Source of the DNA: Lachnoclostridium sp. UBA7215
GTDB taxonomy: Bacteria; Bacillota; Clostridia; Lachnospirales; Lachnospiraceae
DNA: 64,000 nucleotides
Direction: 5' to 3'
Assembly: GCA_002490465.1 (NCBI GenBank)
Contig: DKUB01000075.1
Location: 45,352-109,351 of the forward strand
Positions 34,557 to 42,594 of the stretch are shown here, piece after piece. How positions within the stretch are numbered: position 1 is the stretch's first letter; the number at the start of each line of letters is the position of its first letter. A program made the position numbers and the translations under genes. The notes under the pieces were generated by a model. It had not been told where the DNA came from. It was given only the letters and a program-made list of their open reading frames with translations, and did no database searches.

Positions 34557-36239
34557 TTGTTAGTTCATCTTCATATAAAGAACTTTGCGTTAATAGATGA
34601 AATTGATATAGAATTTGGGGAACACCTGAATATCCTGACTGGAGAAACCGGTGCTGGAAAATCAATTTTGGTGGGTTCGATTAGCATTGCCCTGGGGGCA
34701 AGAGTTTCACAGGAAATGATAGGAAACAATGGCGAGTATGCTATGGTTGAGGCAATTTTTCAGATACAGCAGGAGGAAACCGTTCAGAAACTCAGGGATA
34801 TGGATATTGATATGGAAGATGGGCAGCTTGTGATATCCCGAAAGATAACAGCTAACAGAAGTATTAATAAAATAAATGGGGAGAGCGTGCCGGTGAGCAT
34901 GATACGGAAGGCTGCTGCCCTGTGTATTGATATACACGGTCAGCATGAGCATCAGTCTCTTCTGAGTAAGGACAAGCAATTGGAGATTGTGGATGCATAC
35001 GGCGGGGAAAAGACAGCAACGTTAAAAGGAGAAGTGGCTGCTCTTTATAAGGAATATATGACAGAGAAAAAGGAGATAGAGAAGGATTATGTGCCGGAGC
35101 AGGAGCGTGCCAGGCAATTGGGTTTTCTTCAGTATGAGAAGGACGAAATTGAAGCAGCGGCATTAAAACCGGATGAAATGGAGACGGTAGAATTGGAATA
35201 CCGTCGTGCTATGAATGCCGGAACAATTGTAGAAACGATGGCGGGGATATACAATAAGACCAGTGAGACGGCATTATCAGCTGTCAGCCAGGCAATCCGG
35301 CAGTTAAACGAAATACAGGAACTTGATTCATCCATTGCGGGTTTTGCAGAGGAGCTGATTCAAATTGAGGGCCTTTTAGGGGATTTTAATCGGGGACTCT
35401 CAGCATTTATGGCAGATTTTTCTTATGATGAAAATGAAATGAAACAGCTTTTAGCCCGCCTTGATTGTATTCGCGGATTACAGGTAAAGTATGGTGACTC
35501 CTATGAAGAAATTATGCAGCATTTGGACGAAGTTGCAGAGAAATTAGAAAAATATTCGGATTATGAGGAGTATTACAAAAAACGGAAAGCACAATTAGAA
35601 GAAACAAAGAGGCGCCTGCAGGATAAAAGTGATATGTTGTCGGACTGCCGGCGTGAATTAGCCGGTCAGCTGGAACAGAAAATTACAAAAGCACTTAGTG
35701 ATTTGAATTTTGCTCATGTAGATTTCGGAATTTCAATTATTCCATGTGAAAATTTTTCTGCGAATGGGCAGGATGAGGCAGAATTTCAAATAGCAACAAA
35801 CCCGGGTGAACAAAGGCAGAGTCTTGGGAAAATTGTTTCCGGCGGTGAATTATCCCGTATTATGCTGGCCATAAAATCAGTTTTTGCAGACAGTGATCAG
35901 ATAGAGACAATGGTGTTTGATGAGATTGATGTTGGCATTAGCGGCAGGACAGCCCAGAGAGTTTCTGAAAAAATGTGTCTCCTTGGAAGCTGTCACCAGA
36001 TTCTGTGTATCACCCACCTTCCGCAAATTGCCGCCATGGCAGACGAGCATTTTATAATTGAAAAGATTGTAGAAAAAGAAAAATCCATAACAGGGATCCG
36101 CAAGCTTGACCGGAGTGAGACAGAGCAGGAATTAGCACGGCTTCTTGGCGGTGTAGAGATAACAGATGCAGTTTTGGCAAGCGCAAAAGAGATGAAAGAA
36201 ATGGCGGATGCAAGAAAAAATTACATAATTGAGCGTTGA
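34557..36239 (+). CDS. recN: DNA repair protein RecN
   Basis: This 560-residue SMC-like ATPase has the typical start IKNFALIDEIDIEFG, Walker A GETGAGKS at about residues 29-36, long coiled coils in the middle, the signature LGKIVSGGELSRIMLAIK, Walker B TMVFDEIDVGISGRTA and THLPQIAAMA. RecN acts early in double-strand break repair. TTG 34557 is chosen since family proteins begin at this point and a GGGGGG-rich ribosome site lies 5 bases upstream. It is followed by spoIVB, the usual order in spore-formers. Confidence 0.93.
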   Translation: MLVHLHIKNFALIDEIDIEFGEHLNILTGETGAGKSILVGSISIALGARVSQEMIGNNGEYAMVEAIFQIQQEETVQKLRDMDIDMEDGQLVISRKITANRSINKINGESVPVSMIRKAAALCIDIHGQHEHQSLLSKDKQLEIVDAYGGEKTATLKGEVAALYKEYMTEKKEIEKDYVPEQERARQLGFLQYEKDEIEAAALKPDEMETVELEYRRAMNAGTIVETMAGIYNKTSETALSAVSQAIRQLNEIQELDSSIAGFAEELIQIEGLLGDFNRGLSAFMADFSYDENEMKQLLARLDCIRGLQVKYGDSYEEIMQHLDEVAEKLEKYSDYEEYYKKRKAQLEETKRRLQDKSDMLSDCRRELAGQLEQKITKALSDLNFAHVDFGISIIPCENFSANGQDEAEFQIATNPGEQRQSLGKIVSGGELSRIMLAIKSVFADSDQIETMVFDEIDVGISGRTAQRVSEKMCLLGSCHQILCITHLPQIAAMADEHFIIEKIVEKEKSITGIRKLDRSETEQELARLLGGVEITDAVLASAKEMKEMADARKNYIIER

Positions 36240-36250
36240 TTGGGTTATAT

Positions 36251-36292
36251 TTATAAAGAGCTTTGGAAAATCATTTTCAAGGCTCTTTATAA
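36251..36292. terminator. Long stem-loop between recN and spoIVB
   Basis: TTATAAAGAGC (36251) pairs with GCTCTTTATAA (36282), and the inner bases also pair partly. No T-run follows, so it may limit rather than stop transcription into spoIVB. Confidence 0.45.
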
Positions 36293-36310
36293 GCATTAGA
36301 GGTGGAGCTC

Positions 36311-37552
36311 ATGATTCGGAAATTACGACTTTTTTTTATTTTGCTTTTGGCAGTGGATTTGTGTGTGGCCGGTTATCTGATTTATCTGTCGTGGGAGAGG
36401 ACGGTTCCAGACCGTCTGTTTACATTTGTGGGGGAAGAGGAACAAATTTCTCTGCCCTCATATTTAACAACGGATTCATCCTTGGACGAATCCAGGGAGA
36501 CATTGAAGGTTACGGGAAATCAAGATGGTTTTTCTATTGTTTCTGATAAAATAGGGAACTACCGTCTTCCTGTACGTCTATTTGGAATTTTGCCCCTCAA
36601 AGAAGTGGATGTACATGTTATCCATAAAATGAGAGTGGCACCGAGCGGAGAACCAATTGGGATTTATGTAGCTACAAAAGGGCTTCTTGTTCTTGATACA
36701 GCTGAGATAGAGGGGAAGAATGGCATGACCTATAGTCCTGGTGCAAACTTGTTAAGGAGCGGGGACTATATTTTGCAGTGGAACGGGAAGAGTGTAGCGA
36801 CAATTCAGGAATTAAATGAGCAGATTCAAAAAAGCGGCAAAAAAAAAGTTCCGGTTTTATTAAACCGGGGGGGAGAGATGATTGAAGTTGCCATCTGTCC
36901 AGTAGCAGTTGGTAATCGTCAATATAAAATTGGTGTATGGGTCAGGGAAGATACCCAGGGGATTGGAACATTGACTTATGTGGCGGAAGATGGCACATTT
37001 GGGACACTTGGACATGGGATAACAGATGCAGATACTGGATCCCTCTTAAATTTAAAAGATGGGGAATTATACAGCACAAAAATTCTTGATATCATGAAAG
37101 GCACGAGTGGTGAGCCTGGGGAGCTGCAGGGGTACATTAATATGGTGGCAACAAATGAAATTGGAAATATTGAGAAAAACACATATTTTGGTGTATTTGG
37201 CAAAATGAGGGAGTCAGAAAAAGAGCATTATGCGTCTGAATATCTGCCAGTTGCGATGAAACAGGAAATAAAGGAAGGGAAGGCATGGATTTATTCAAAC
37301 CTGGATGGCACAACTCCGAAAAAGTATGAAATAGAAGTGCAGGATATTGATGTAAACAGCAGGGACAACAAAAGCATGGTAATACAAATTACAGATAAAA
37401 AACTATTATCTCTGACTGGTGGGATTGTGCAGGGGATGAGCGGCAGCCCGATTATCCAAAATAATAAAGTGATCGGTGCTGTGACCCATGTATTGGTAGA
37501 TGATCCTGCGAAAGGCTATGGTGTATTTATTGAAAATATGCTGTCACAGTAG
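36311..37552 (+). CDS. spoIVB: SpoIVB peptidase (stage IV sporulation)
   Basis: This 413-residue protein has an N-terminal membrane anchor (about residues 8-25), a PDZ domain near residues 110-190 (LLRSGDYILQWNG) and an S55 serine peptidase domain with GHGITD and the catalytic GMSGSPI (second Ser near residue 379). In sporulation SpoIVB, made in the forespore, cleaves SpoIVFA and so triggers sigma-K activation in the mother cell. ATG 36311 with AGAGGTGGA upstream is preferred over GTG 36302. In most clostridia spo0A follows; here a toxin-antitoxin pair does. Confidence 0.94.
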   Translation: MIRKLRLFFILLLAVDLCVAGYLIYLSWERTVPDRLFTFVGEEEQISLPSYLTTDSSLDESRETLKVTGNQDGFSIVSDKIGNYRLPVRLFGILPLKEVDVHVIHKMRVAPSGEPIGIYVATKGLLVLDTAEIEGKNGMTYSPGANLLRSGDYILQWNGKSVATIQELNEQIQKSGKKKVPVLLNRGGEMIEVAICPVAVGNRQYKIGVWVREDTQGIGTLTYVAEDGTFGTLGHGITDADTGSLLNLKDGELYSTKILDIMKGTSGEPGELQGYINMVATNEIGNIEKNTYFGVFGKMRESEKEHYASEYLPVAMKQEIKEGKAWIYSNLDGTTPKKYEIEVQDIDVNSRDNKSMVIQITDKKLLSLTGGIVQGMSGSPIIQNNKVIGAVTHVLVDDPAKGYGVFIENMLSQ

Positions 37553-37651
37553 CTGCCCGGAAATAATAATGTCAGGTTGGCTTTCATGAAATTATGTGAT
37601 AAAATATTGAAATCAGGCAGTGTATCAATAAACATATCAATGGAGGGAAGT

Positions 37652-37945
37652 ATGGAAAAAACGGGAATTAAACCTGTAGTTATACAGGAGATATGCAGTT
37701 TAGCCCGAAAATATGATATAAGTAAAGTGATTTTGTTTGGTTCCAGGGCACGTGGGGATTATAAGAGAACAAGTGATATTGACCTGGCGGTTTGCGGAAA
37801 AAATTTTTCGGCATTTGCTCTTGATACAGACGAGGAGACATCTACACTGTTGAAATTCGATTTTGTAAATTTAGATGGAAATGTTCAGAGTGAATTACGG
37901 GAAGCTATAGAGAGAGAGGGACGTATTTTATATGAGAAAGTATGA
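37652..37945 (+). CDS. mntA: MntA-type antitoxin, minimal nucleotidyltransferase
   Basis: This 97-residue protein has the MNT signature GS-x10-D-x-D: G30, S31, then D42 and D44 (in LFGSRARGDYKRTSDIDLAV). In HepT/MntA systems MntA adds AMP to a tyrosine of the HepT RNase and silences it. GGAGGGA before ATG 37652 decides the start; the longer frame from 37577 has no such site. It overlaps the hepT gene by 14 bases, which supports co-translation of the pair. Confidence 0.88.
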   Translation: MEKTGIKPVVIQEICSLARKYDISKVILFGSRARGDYKRTSDIDLAVCGKNFSAFALDTDEETSTLLKFDFVNLDGNVQSELREAIEREGRILYEKV

Positions 37946-38321
37946 GAATTTTTGCAGTGCCCTGATAAATTTAAAGGATATCTATCAGTATCAGGAACCG
38001 TACGATAATGTAATTATGACTGGTCTGGTCGGGCTTTATGAGATATGTTTTGAGCAGGCATGGAAAATGATGAAATATATTTTAGAGAAGCATGGATATA
38101 ACGGCGCTGTAACCGGCTCGCCGAAATCTGTGATTAAAACGGCGTATCAGGCATCCATGATAATAGATGAAGAGATATGGTTACTGGCATTACAGGCAAG
38201 AAATAATGTTGTTCATTCTTATAATAGAGAGGTGGCATTCGATATTATTGAGCAGACCAAGCAACATTTTTTCGACATGTTTTGCCACTTAAAAGAAGAA
38301 GTTGATAAGAACTGGCTTTAA
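37932..38321 (+). CDS. hepT: HepT-type HEPN toxin (RX4HXY)
   Basis: This 129-residue all-alpha protein has the HEPN motif R-x4-H-x-Y at residues 90-97 (RNNVVHSY). That motif defines HepT RNases, whose tyrosine is the target of the MntA partner encoded just upstream. The family also overlaps 'nucleotidyltransferase substrate-binding' HI0074-like proteins, which share this length. Gene order is antitoxin then toxin. The pair sits between spoIVB and the mobile element but outside its repeats. Confidence 0.86.
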   Translation: MRKYENFCSALINLKDIYQYQEPYDNVIMTGLVGLYEICFEQAWKMMKYILEKHGYNGAVTGSPKSVIKTAYQASMIIDEEIWLLALQARNNVVHSYNREVAFDIIEQTKQHFFDMFCHLKEEVDKNWL

Positions 38322-38367
38322 AATCGAGTAGGAGGGAAATTTATTTAAATTTCCCTCCTACTCGATT
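38322..38367. terminator. 46-base near-perfect palindrome between converging genes
   Basis: A perfect 22-bp stem (38322-38343 with 38346-38367) has a 2-base loop. It lies between hepT and the converging fragment at 38369. A bidirectional terminator is likely, though the usual T-run is replaced by AT-rich stem bases. Confidence 0.65.
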
Positions 38368-38368
38368 G

Positions 38369-38962
38369 CTAGTTTAATTCAGCAATACGGCTTACACCGA
38401 CATAAATCTGCGATATTTTATACCATGTCTTAAATCCTACAATTCCGTCTTGTGTCAGGTCAAATATTTTCTGAAATGTCTTAACAGCTTCTTCTGTCGC
38501 CGGACCAAAAATTCCATCCTCCGCTATTTTTGGAATTAAGGGATAAGCTCCGGCAATGACATTCAGCTGCCGCTGCATCTGCCGTACCTTATCACCGGAA
38601 GACCCCTGTCTTAGCGGGGATCCGGGATAGGAGGACGGTATGCCGGATATTTCATTTGTCTCATTGATATATATAGAACTTCCGTAATAATTGCGCAGAA
38701 TTTCGATTGCACTGTACCCCTGGTCACCCAGAGATTTTGACCCCCACTGGCTCATCCAGTTTGGACAGGAGACATTTTTGCCATCACAATACTGTGTGAG
38801 AATCGGCTGCTGTATGCCTGGGCGCGCAAGAAAGTTGTTAAAAATTTCATCTACGACCTGTGATATGCTGTCAAAAATATTTCGGTTTGGTATCCATTTG
38901 TGGTCATAGGCAGTGGATGTTGTAATCGTAAATTCATATCCTTTATTTCGATACCACTCCGT
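38369..38962 (-). pseudogene. 3' fragment of a SpoIID-domain/peptidoglycan-binding protein, split by the element
   Basis: Read on the minus strand, this piece carries the second half of a SpoIID/LytB domain (WMSQWGSKSLGDQGYSAIEIL then YYG) and a C-terminal PG_binding_1 domain (LRQGSSGDKVRQMQRQL, DGIFGPATEEAVKTFQ). An ORF call would begin at 38998, but its first 15 residues belong to the element. The 5' half lies at 48618-49267. Joining at the shared 11-bp core gives ...VYTEW followed by YRNKGYEF... in one frame. SpoIID-family enzymes are lytic transglycosylases of engulfment; wall binding through the C-terminal domain is expected. Confidence 0.88.
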
Positions 38963-40667
38963 TATTGTCCATTGGGGACTGAGGCAGGAACTCATCAAGG
39001 CTGATTTTGAACCGGATTACAATTCTTTCTCTGGTTATGTCAATCCGTTCAATCAGTTTATTAACCAGCACCCTTTTGGTAGGAGTGTCGGCATAGAGGA
39101 ATACTTCATGCCAGGAGGGAATGTTGCCCTTGATTTCTTCCCAGTCCTTAGAGGTAATCGTGCTAGCCTGTAAATCACTCTCTTTCTGCTGTACCACAGC
39201 GCTCTGCTCCTGCTCTTTGCTTTTCTGTTTTCGGATGTTATCCATTAATTCCTTCAAGGAAATATCATATGTTCCTGTCATGGCATTTGGGATATGTTCT
39301 TCCAACACGGCAATATCCTGCCTGATTTGATTCAGTTTTTTCTGTTCCCTTGCCAAATCATTGCTTCGCCTCTGCTTTTCTGCCTTATTGTTTTCTGTTA
39401 TTTCTTCAAGAATGTTTTCATTTTCCAGTAAATGATTGATATACTCTGCCAATGCCCCGTAAATAATGGGTTCAATCCTGTCTGCCCGAAATTGCTTTGT
39501 CTTGTCGTGGGGAACTCCCTGCCATGCGTTCTGGCACTTGTAAATGGGGATTTTACTGGTTTTGCGTTCTCCTGTATCCTTGATTGTCCAGTAATTGTAA
39601 CGACTGCCATTTACCATCTTGCAGCCACAATACCCGCAGTGCAGAACATCTACCAGCGATAACATTCCGTCGTTTCGGCTGATTATGGTCACATCTTGGT
39701 TTTCCAGTGATTTTGAATATTTTTTCCCCCGAATTTCCCGTTTCTTCTGCACCTTCATCCAGATGTCCTCGTCAATGATGATGATATCTGGATTGGGTTT
39801 GTTGGCAAGAATCCATTCGCTGCTGTTCAGACTGCGGTTTCTGCCGTTTAGCCGTTCTCTGCGATTATAGGCAGTATAGCCACAGTAGATGGGATTGGTC
39901 AGGATACTGGTGATTGTTCCACCTTTCCAGACATCATTAGGGGCAAGTCTCCGGTATTGCTCATTGGTATTTAATGTGCAGGCAATTTTTGCCGAGCCAT
40001 ATTCTTTCGTGAGAGACAGGTCATAGATGTGCCGGACGACCTCTGCTTGTTCAGGACAGATGACCAAATGTTTTAATGCTCTGCCATGCTTGCTAATTTC
40101 TCCGGAATGTTGTAAAATATAACCATACGGTGCTTTACCGCCCATAAATTTGCCCTGTGTGACCAGTTTTTTTGCGGTGTCTTTGACACGCATCCCTGTG
40201 TCAGCGGAGGATTTTTGCGCATTACCATACCGCAGGGCTAACATTATTTGTCCCATAACATCATCAGTTTCAGGAGAAATACAGCCGTCTTTTACAGTGT
40301 AAATATCTATGCCCAGACTTTTCAATGACATGATGTAACCACCGATTTCCCACATTCTTCGCCCGAGACGGTCATCTTTGTAAACAACTAGTATGTCGTA
40401 CTCTTGGTTCTTTGCATCCTGATAGGCTTCCTGCAATGCATCTCTGTCTGCGACAGAGTTTTTGTAGCCGCTCACTCCACCTTCAAAATATTCCTTGTCA
40501 TCTAATATCCAGTCTGAATGATTTGCAATATATTCTTCTACGATTTTTCTTTGTGTAATCAAATCCCCCCCTTCGTCTAATTGTTGGTTGGAACTGACAC
40601 GCAGCAGCATTCTGACACGCAACAGCTTTTCTGTTTTGTTTGCGATAACGTTTTTAGTTTGGTTCAT
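38943..40667 (-). CDS. Large serine recombinase (integrase/excisionase)
   Basis: This 574-residue protein has a resolvase catalytic domain (MLLRVSSNQQ with catalytic-type Ser near residue 25, VYKDDRLGRR), the Recombinase domain (APYGYI...RHIYDL), a zinc ribbon (CGYCGCKM near residue 342, paired with later cysteines) and a C-terminal coiled coil. It resembles SpoIVCA/TnpX-type enzymes, which need no host-specific homology beyond short att sites. ATG 40667 has GGAGG 8 bases upstream; ATG 40673 is only 2 bases from it. The last codons and the stop lie inside the attachment core and host gene DNA. Confidence 0.93.
   Translation of the reverse strand: MNQTKNVIANKTEKLLRVRMLLRVSSNQQLDEGGDLITQRKIVEEYIANHSDWILDDKEYFEGGVSGYKNSVADRDALQEAYQDAKNQEYDILVVYKDDRLGRRMWEIGGYIMSLKSLGIDIYTVKDGCISPETDDVMGQIMLALRYGNAQKSSADTGMRVKDTAKKLVTQGKFMGGKAPYGYILQHSGEISKHGRALKHLVICPEQAEVVRHIYDLSLTKEYGSAKIACTLNTNEQYRRLAPNDVWKGGTITSILTNPIYCGYTAYNRRERLNGRNRSLNSSEWILANKPNPDIIIIDEDIWMKVQKKREIRGKKYSKSLENQDVTIISRNDGMLSLVDVLHCGYCGCKMVNGSRYNYWTIKDTGERKTSKIPIYKCQNAWQGVPHDKTKQFRADRIEPIIYGALAEYINHLLENENILEEITENNKAEKQRRSNDLAREQKKLNQIRQDIAVLEEHIPNAMTGTYDISLKELMDNIRKQKSKEQEQSAVVQQKESDLQASTITSKDWEEIKGNIPSWHEVFLYADTPTKRVLVNKLIERIDITRERIVIRFKISLDEFLPQSPMDNNGVVSK
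38952..38962. repeat. Attachment-site core, left copy
   Basis: TACCACTCCGT on the plus strand is identical to 48618-48628. Host-gene codons continue to its left; the recombinase coding region lies to its right. Confidence 0.85.
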
Positions 40668-40669
40668 AA

Positions 40670-40939
40670 TCATTTCCTCCTTTTGATTTTGTCATTTAGT
40701 TGCAGGTATTCCTGAAGAATATTCGAGAGAATCATTTTTATATCATTCTCTACAGATGTTTCTTTCTTGGGATTTTTCGGAAACAGTAAAGTAACAATCA
40801 TTCCGTTTTGTTCCATTTCGAGACTGTCATTTTCATTCTCCATGTTATGTCCTTTATAAATTTTACTTACAACAAGATTATTTGAAAATGGCTTGTCGTA
40901 TGCAAAATTTTCTTCATGGCGAATAAGGGTGTTAGTCAT
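40670..40939 (-). CDS. Small protein encoded upstream of the large recombinase
   Basis: This 89-residue protein is not recognised. It has a charged central part (MENENDSLEMEQNG) and a short hydrophobic stretch MIVTLLFP, ending lysine/arginine rich. AAGGAGG precedes its ATG. The stop lies 2 bases before the preferred recombinase ATG, and the recombinase ribosome site lies within this gene, so the two are translated together. A role as recombination directionality factor is possible on position alone, but nothing in the sequence proves it. Confidence 0.7.
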   Translation of the reverse strand: MTNTLIRHEENFAYDKPFSNNLVVSKIYKGHNMENENDSLEMEQNGMIVTLLFPKNPKKETSVENDIKMILSNILQEYLQLNDKIKRRK

Positions 40940-41035
40940 GTTTCAGTACCTCCTTGTCCTTGGTACTATATATAACTATTTTGAGATGATGAAGTTTGTT
41001 GGGTATTTCTGTTGTTTAGGATTATATATCAAGAA

Positions 41036-41077
41036 ATACTTGAATTTTTGTATATATCATACAAAAAATTCAAGTAT
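41036..41077. repeat. Inverted repeat before the recombinase operon
   Basis: ATACTTGAATTTTTGTAT at 41036-41053 pairs with the 19-base arm at 41059-41077, with one bulged base. It lies between the hydrolase stop and the recombinase operon. It could terminate the hydrolase transcript or act as an operator. Nothing else coding is seen in 40940-41153. Confidence 0.6.
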
Positions 41078-41153
41078 ATAGGTTGAAACTTTGTGGCTTT
41101 TGACCATGAATGATTTGATTTATAGAACCCCTTTTCTTATAAAGATAATACTT

Positions 41154-41696
41154 CTAACATATGGTTTTAGGAATGTTTGTAATTTCTTTTATCGCTTCCT
41201 GAAATATGGAGTAGAATAAATTGTTACCAGACAAACTATGTCCACCCCGAATTTTCCATAGCTTATCGGCTTTGATTGTTTGTTCTGTATAGTCAGGGGA
41301 TAATATTTCATCGTCCATACCGAGAATCATATAAACTGGTTGTGGATTAGGAGCATATACCTTCATAAAACTGACAAGTTCATCCGTATAGGCATATCCC
41401 TCTACAAAAGATGGGATATATTTATCGGGTGGAATACACGGATTGACAAGTAAACAGGGGATATGGCACATATTGCTTAATAGGTAGGCATAAAACCCGC
41501 CGAAGGAATTTCCTACTATATAGTCAATATCTTCGTATTGCCTTAATTTGTTCAATATCTTGGTTGGTGAAGTTATAGCGTAATCAATTTGAGGAGAAAC
41601 AATCATATCTGCCGGGTATTTTTTGAGCAGTAAATTGTAATTCGTGTTAGAAGCATTTCCGTTCAGTCCATGTAAGTTTAGTATCATAATATTCAC
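41154..41696 (-). CDS. YqiA/UPF0227-like alpha/beta hydrolase
   Basis: This 180-residue protein starts with LNLHGLNG, the oxyanion-type N-terminus of YqiA/YcfP-like esterases, and has the nucleophile elbow VGNSFGG (Ser64), a GMDDEILSP acid region near residue 126 and a late GGHSLSG histidine. All three triad positions are present. AAAGGAGAG precedes the ATG. It is the last gene of a resolvase-microORF-hydrolase run. YqiA-like proteins are small esterases of uncertain role; why one rides on this element is unknown. Confidence 0.82.
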   Translation of the reverse strand: MNIMILNLHGLNGNASNTNYNLLLKKYPADMIVSPQIDYAITSPTKILNKLRQYEDIDYIVGNSFGGFYAYLLSNMCHIPCLLVNPCIPPDKYIPSFVEGYAYTDELVSFMKVYAPNPQPVYMILGMDDEILSPDYTEQTIKADKLWKIRGGHSLSGNNLFYSIFQEAIKEITNIPKTIC

Positions 41697-41705
41697 TCTC
41701 CTTTG

Positions 41706-41771
41706 CTAAAGCAATATCTCACTCTTAAGCATATTTTCCAGTGTTTCCTTGGAATTAATTTTAACTTTCAT
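41706..41771 (-). CDS. 21-codon ORF between resolvase and hydrolase
   Basis: A 21-residue frame (MKVKINSKETLENMLKSEIL plus Leu) begins 2 bases after the resolvase stop. Its ribosome site, GGAGG with 6 bases to the ATG, lies across the resolvase end, and its TAG stop lies just before the hydrolase ribosome site. This fits a translated gene or a leader peptide. No function is known. It could also be the remnant of a longer protein whose rest was lost. Confidence 0.55.
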   Translation of the reverse strand: MKVKINSKETLENMLKSEILL

Positions 41772-41772
41772 T

Positions 41773-42360
41773 TTAATCCTCCACAATATGCAAATATTTA
41801 TAAATCGTAGGGTAGGAGAGGGAGCAAAGCCTTGATAAATCTTTCTTGGTCAACTCCCCCATTTTGTATTTTGGATAATGTTTATAAAAAATGGCAGGAA
41901 TATCATCAGCGGTAACAGGAGGCCTGCCGATGGTTTTCCCCTTTGCTTTTGCATTTTGCATACCGCTTTTCACCCGTTGACTTGTGATATTACGTTCCAG
42001 TTCGCTAAATACCCCCATCATTTTTAACATTCCTTCTGTCATAGGGTCAAGTTCTTTGGTACAGTCACAGGTAAAATTTCCTAACACTAATTTGATTTTC
42101 CTCTTTTTTGCCAGTTCAATGATTTCACAGAGTTGTTTCGTGCTTCGGGTAATTCGGCTTACTTCTGTGGCAAGAATGGTATCTCCTGATTGGATGATTT
42201 GTAACAGTTTTTGCAATTCTGCCCGATTAGTTTTTGTACCACTCTCATATTCCAGATAAATTGTCGTGTCTGTTGCCCCTTTTTGTTTCAATTCCCGAAC
42301 CTGTCGGTTAATATCCTGCAATTCCTCATTGGTGGAACATCTTGCATATCCATAAATCAT
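41773..42360 (-). CDS. Small serine resolvase/invertase
   Basis: This 195-residue protein has the resolvase N-terminal domain (IYGYARCSTN with catalytic-type Ser9, the ATEVSRITRS region, ERNITSQRVKSGM long helix) and a C-terminal helix-turn-helix (GRPPVTADDI, then LSRLCSLSYPTIYKYL). It resembles Tn3-family and plasmid resolvases or invertases, which recombine sites on one molecule. ATG 42360 with GGGGG upstream is the start; 34 more codons of open frame precede it without a ribosome site. A res-like array of repeats lies directly upstream. Confidence 0.92.
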   Translation of the reverse strand: MIYGYARCSTNEELQDINRQVRELKQKGATDTTIYLEYESGTKTNRAELQKLLQIIQSGDTILATEVSRITRSTKQLCEIIELAKKRKIKLVLGNFTCDCTKELDPMTEGMLKMMGVFSELERNITSQRVKSGMQNAKAKGKTIGRPPVTADDIPAIFYKHYPKYKMGELTKKDLSRLCSLSYPTIYKYLHIVED

Positions 42361-42398
42361 TTCCAAGCCCCCTTTTTGATGTGTTTGTGTATAATAAG

Positions 42399-42508
42399 AT
42401 ATAAATGAAAAGAAGTCAACTGTTTTATTTATATGTTCACATGAAAAATCAGTTATAATCATAGGGGATTACAACTGATTTTTGGGTCAGGATATATAAA
42501 TGAAAAGA
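42399..42508. promoter_or_regulatory. Res-like repeat array upstream of the resolvase
   Basis: Two direct copies of ATATAAATGAAAAGA (42399-42413 and 42494-42508) flank an inverted repeat, AAAAATCAGTTATAATC at 42444-42460 with GATTACAACTGATTTTT at 42467-42483 (one mismatch). The layout next to a resolvase suggests its recombination or control site. Confidence 0.5.
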
Positions 42509-42594
42509 GATGCTTGCTTTTATATTATACTTTTTTATCGTATACTACTTATTATTAGGATATTCAATCAGTGCAGAAATTGAAATAAGAGGTA

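Noticed and set aside
37577..37651. Longer start for mntA
   Set aside because: The added residues do not belong to the MNT fold and GGAGGGA lies just before ATG 37652.
38963..38998. Start of the SpoIID C-terminal fragment as an independent gene at 38998
   Set aside because: Those codons are element DNA, in another frame of the recombinase gene, and no ribosome site precedes them; the fragment is the tail of a split gene.
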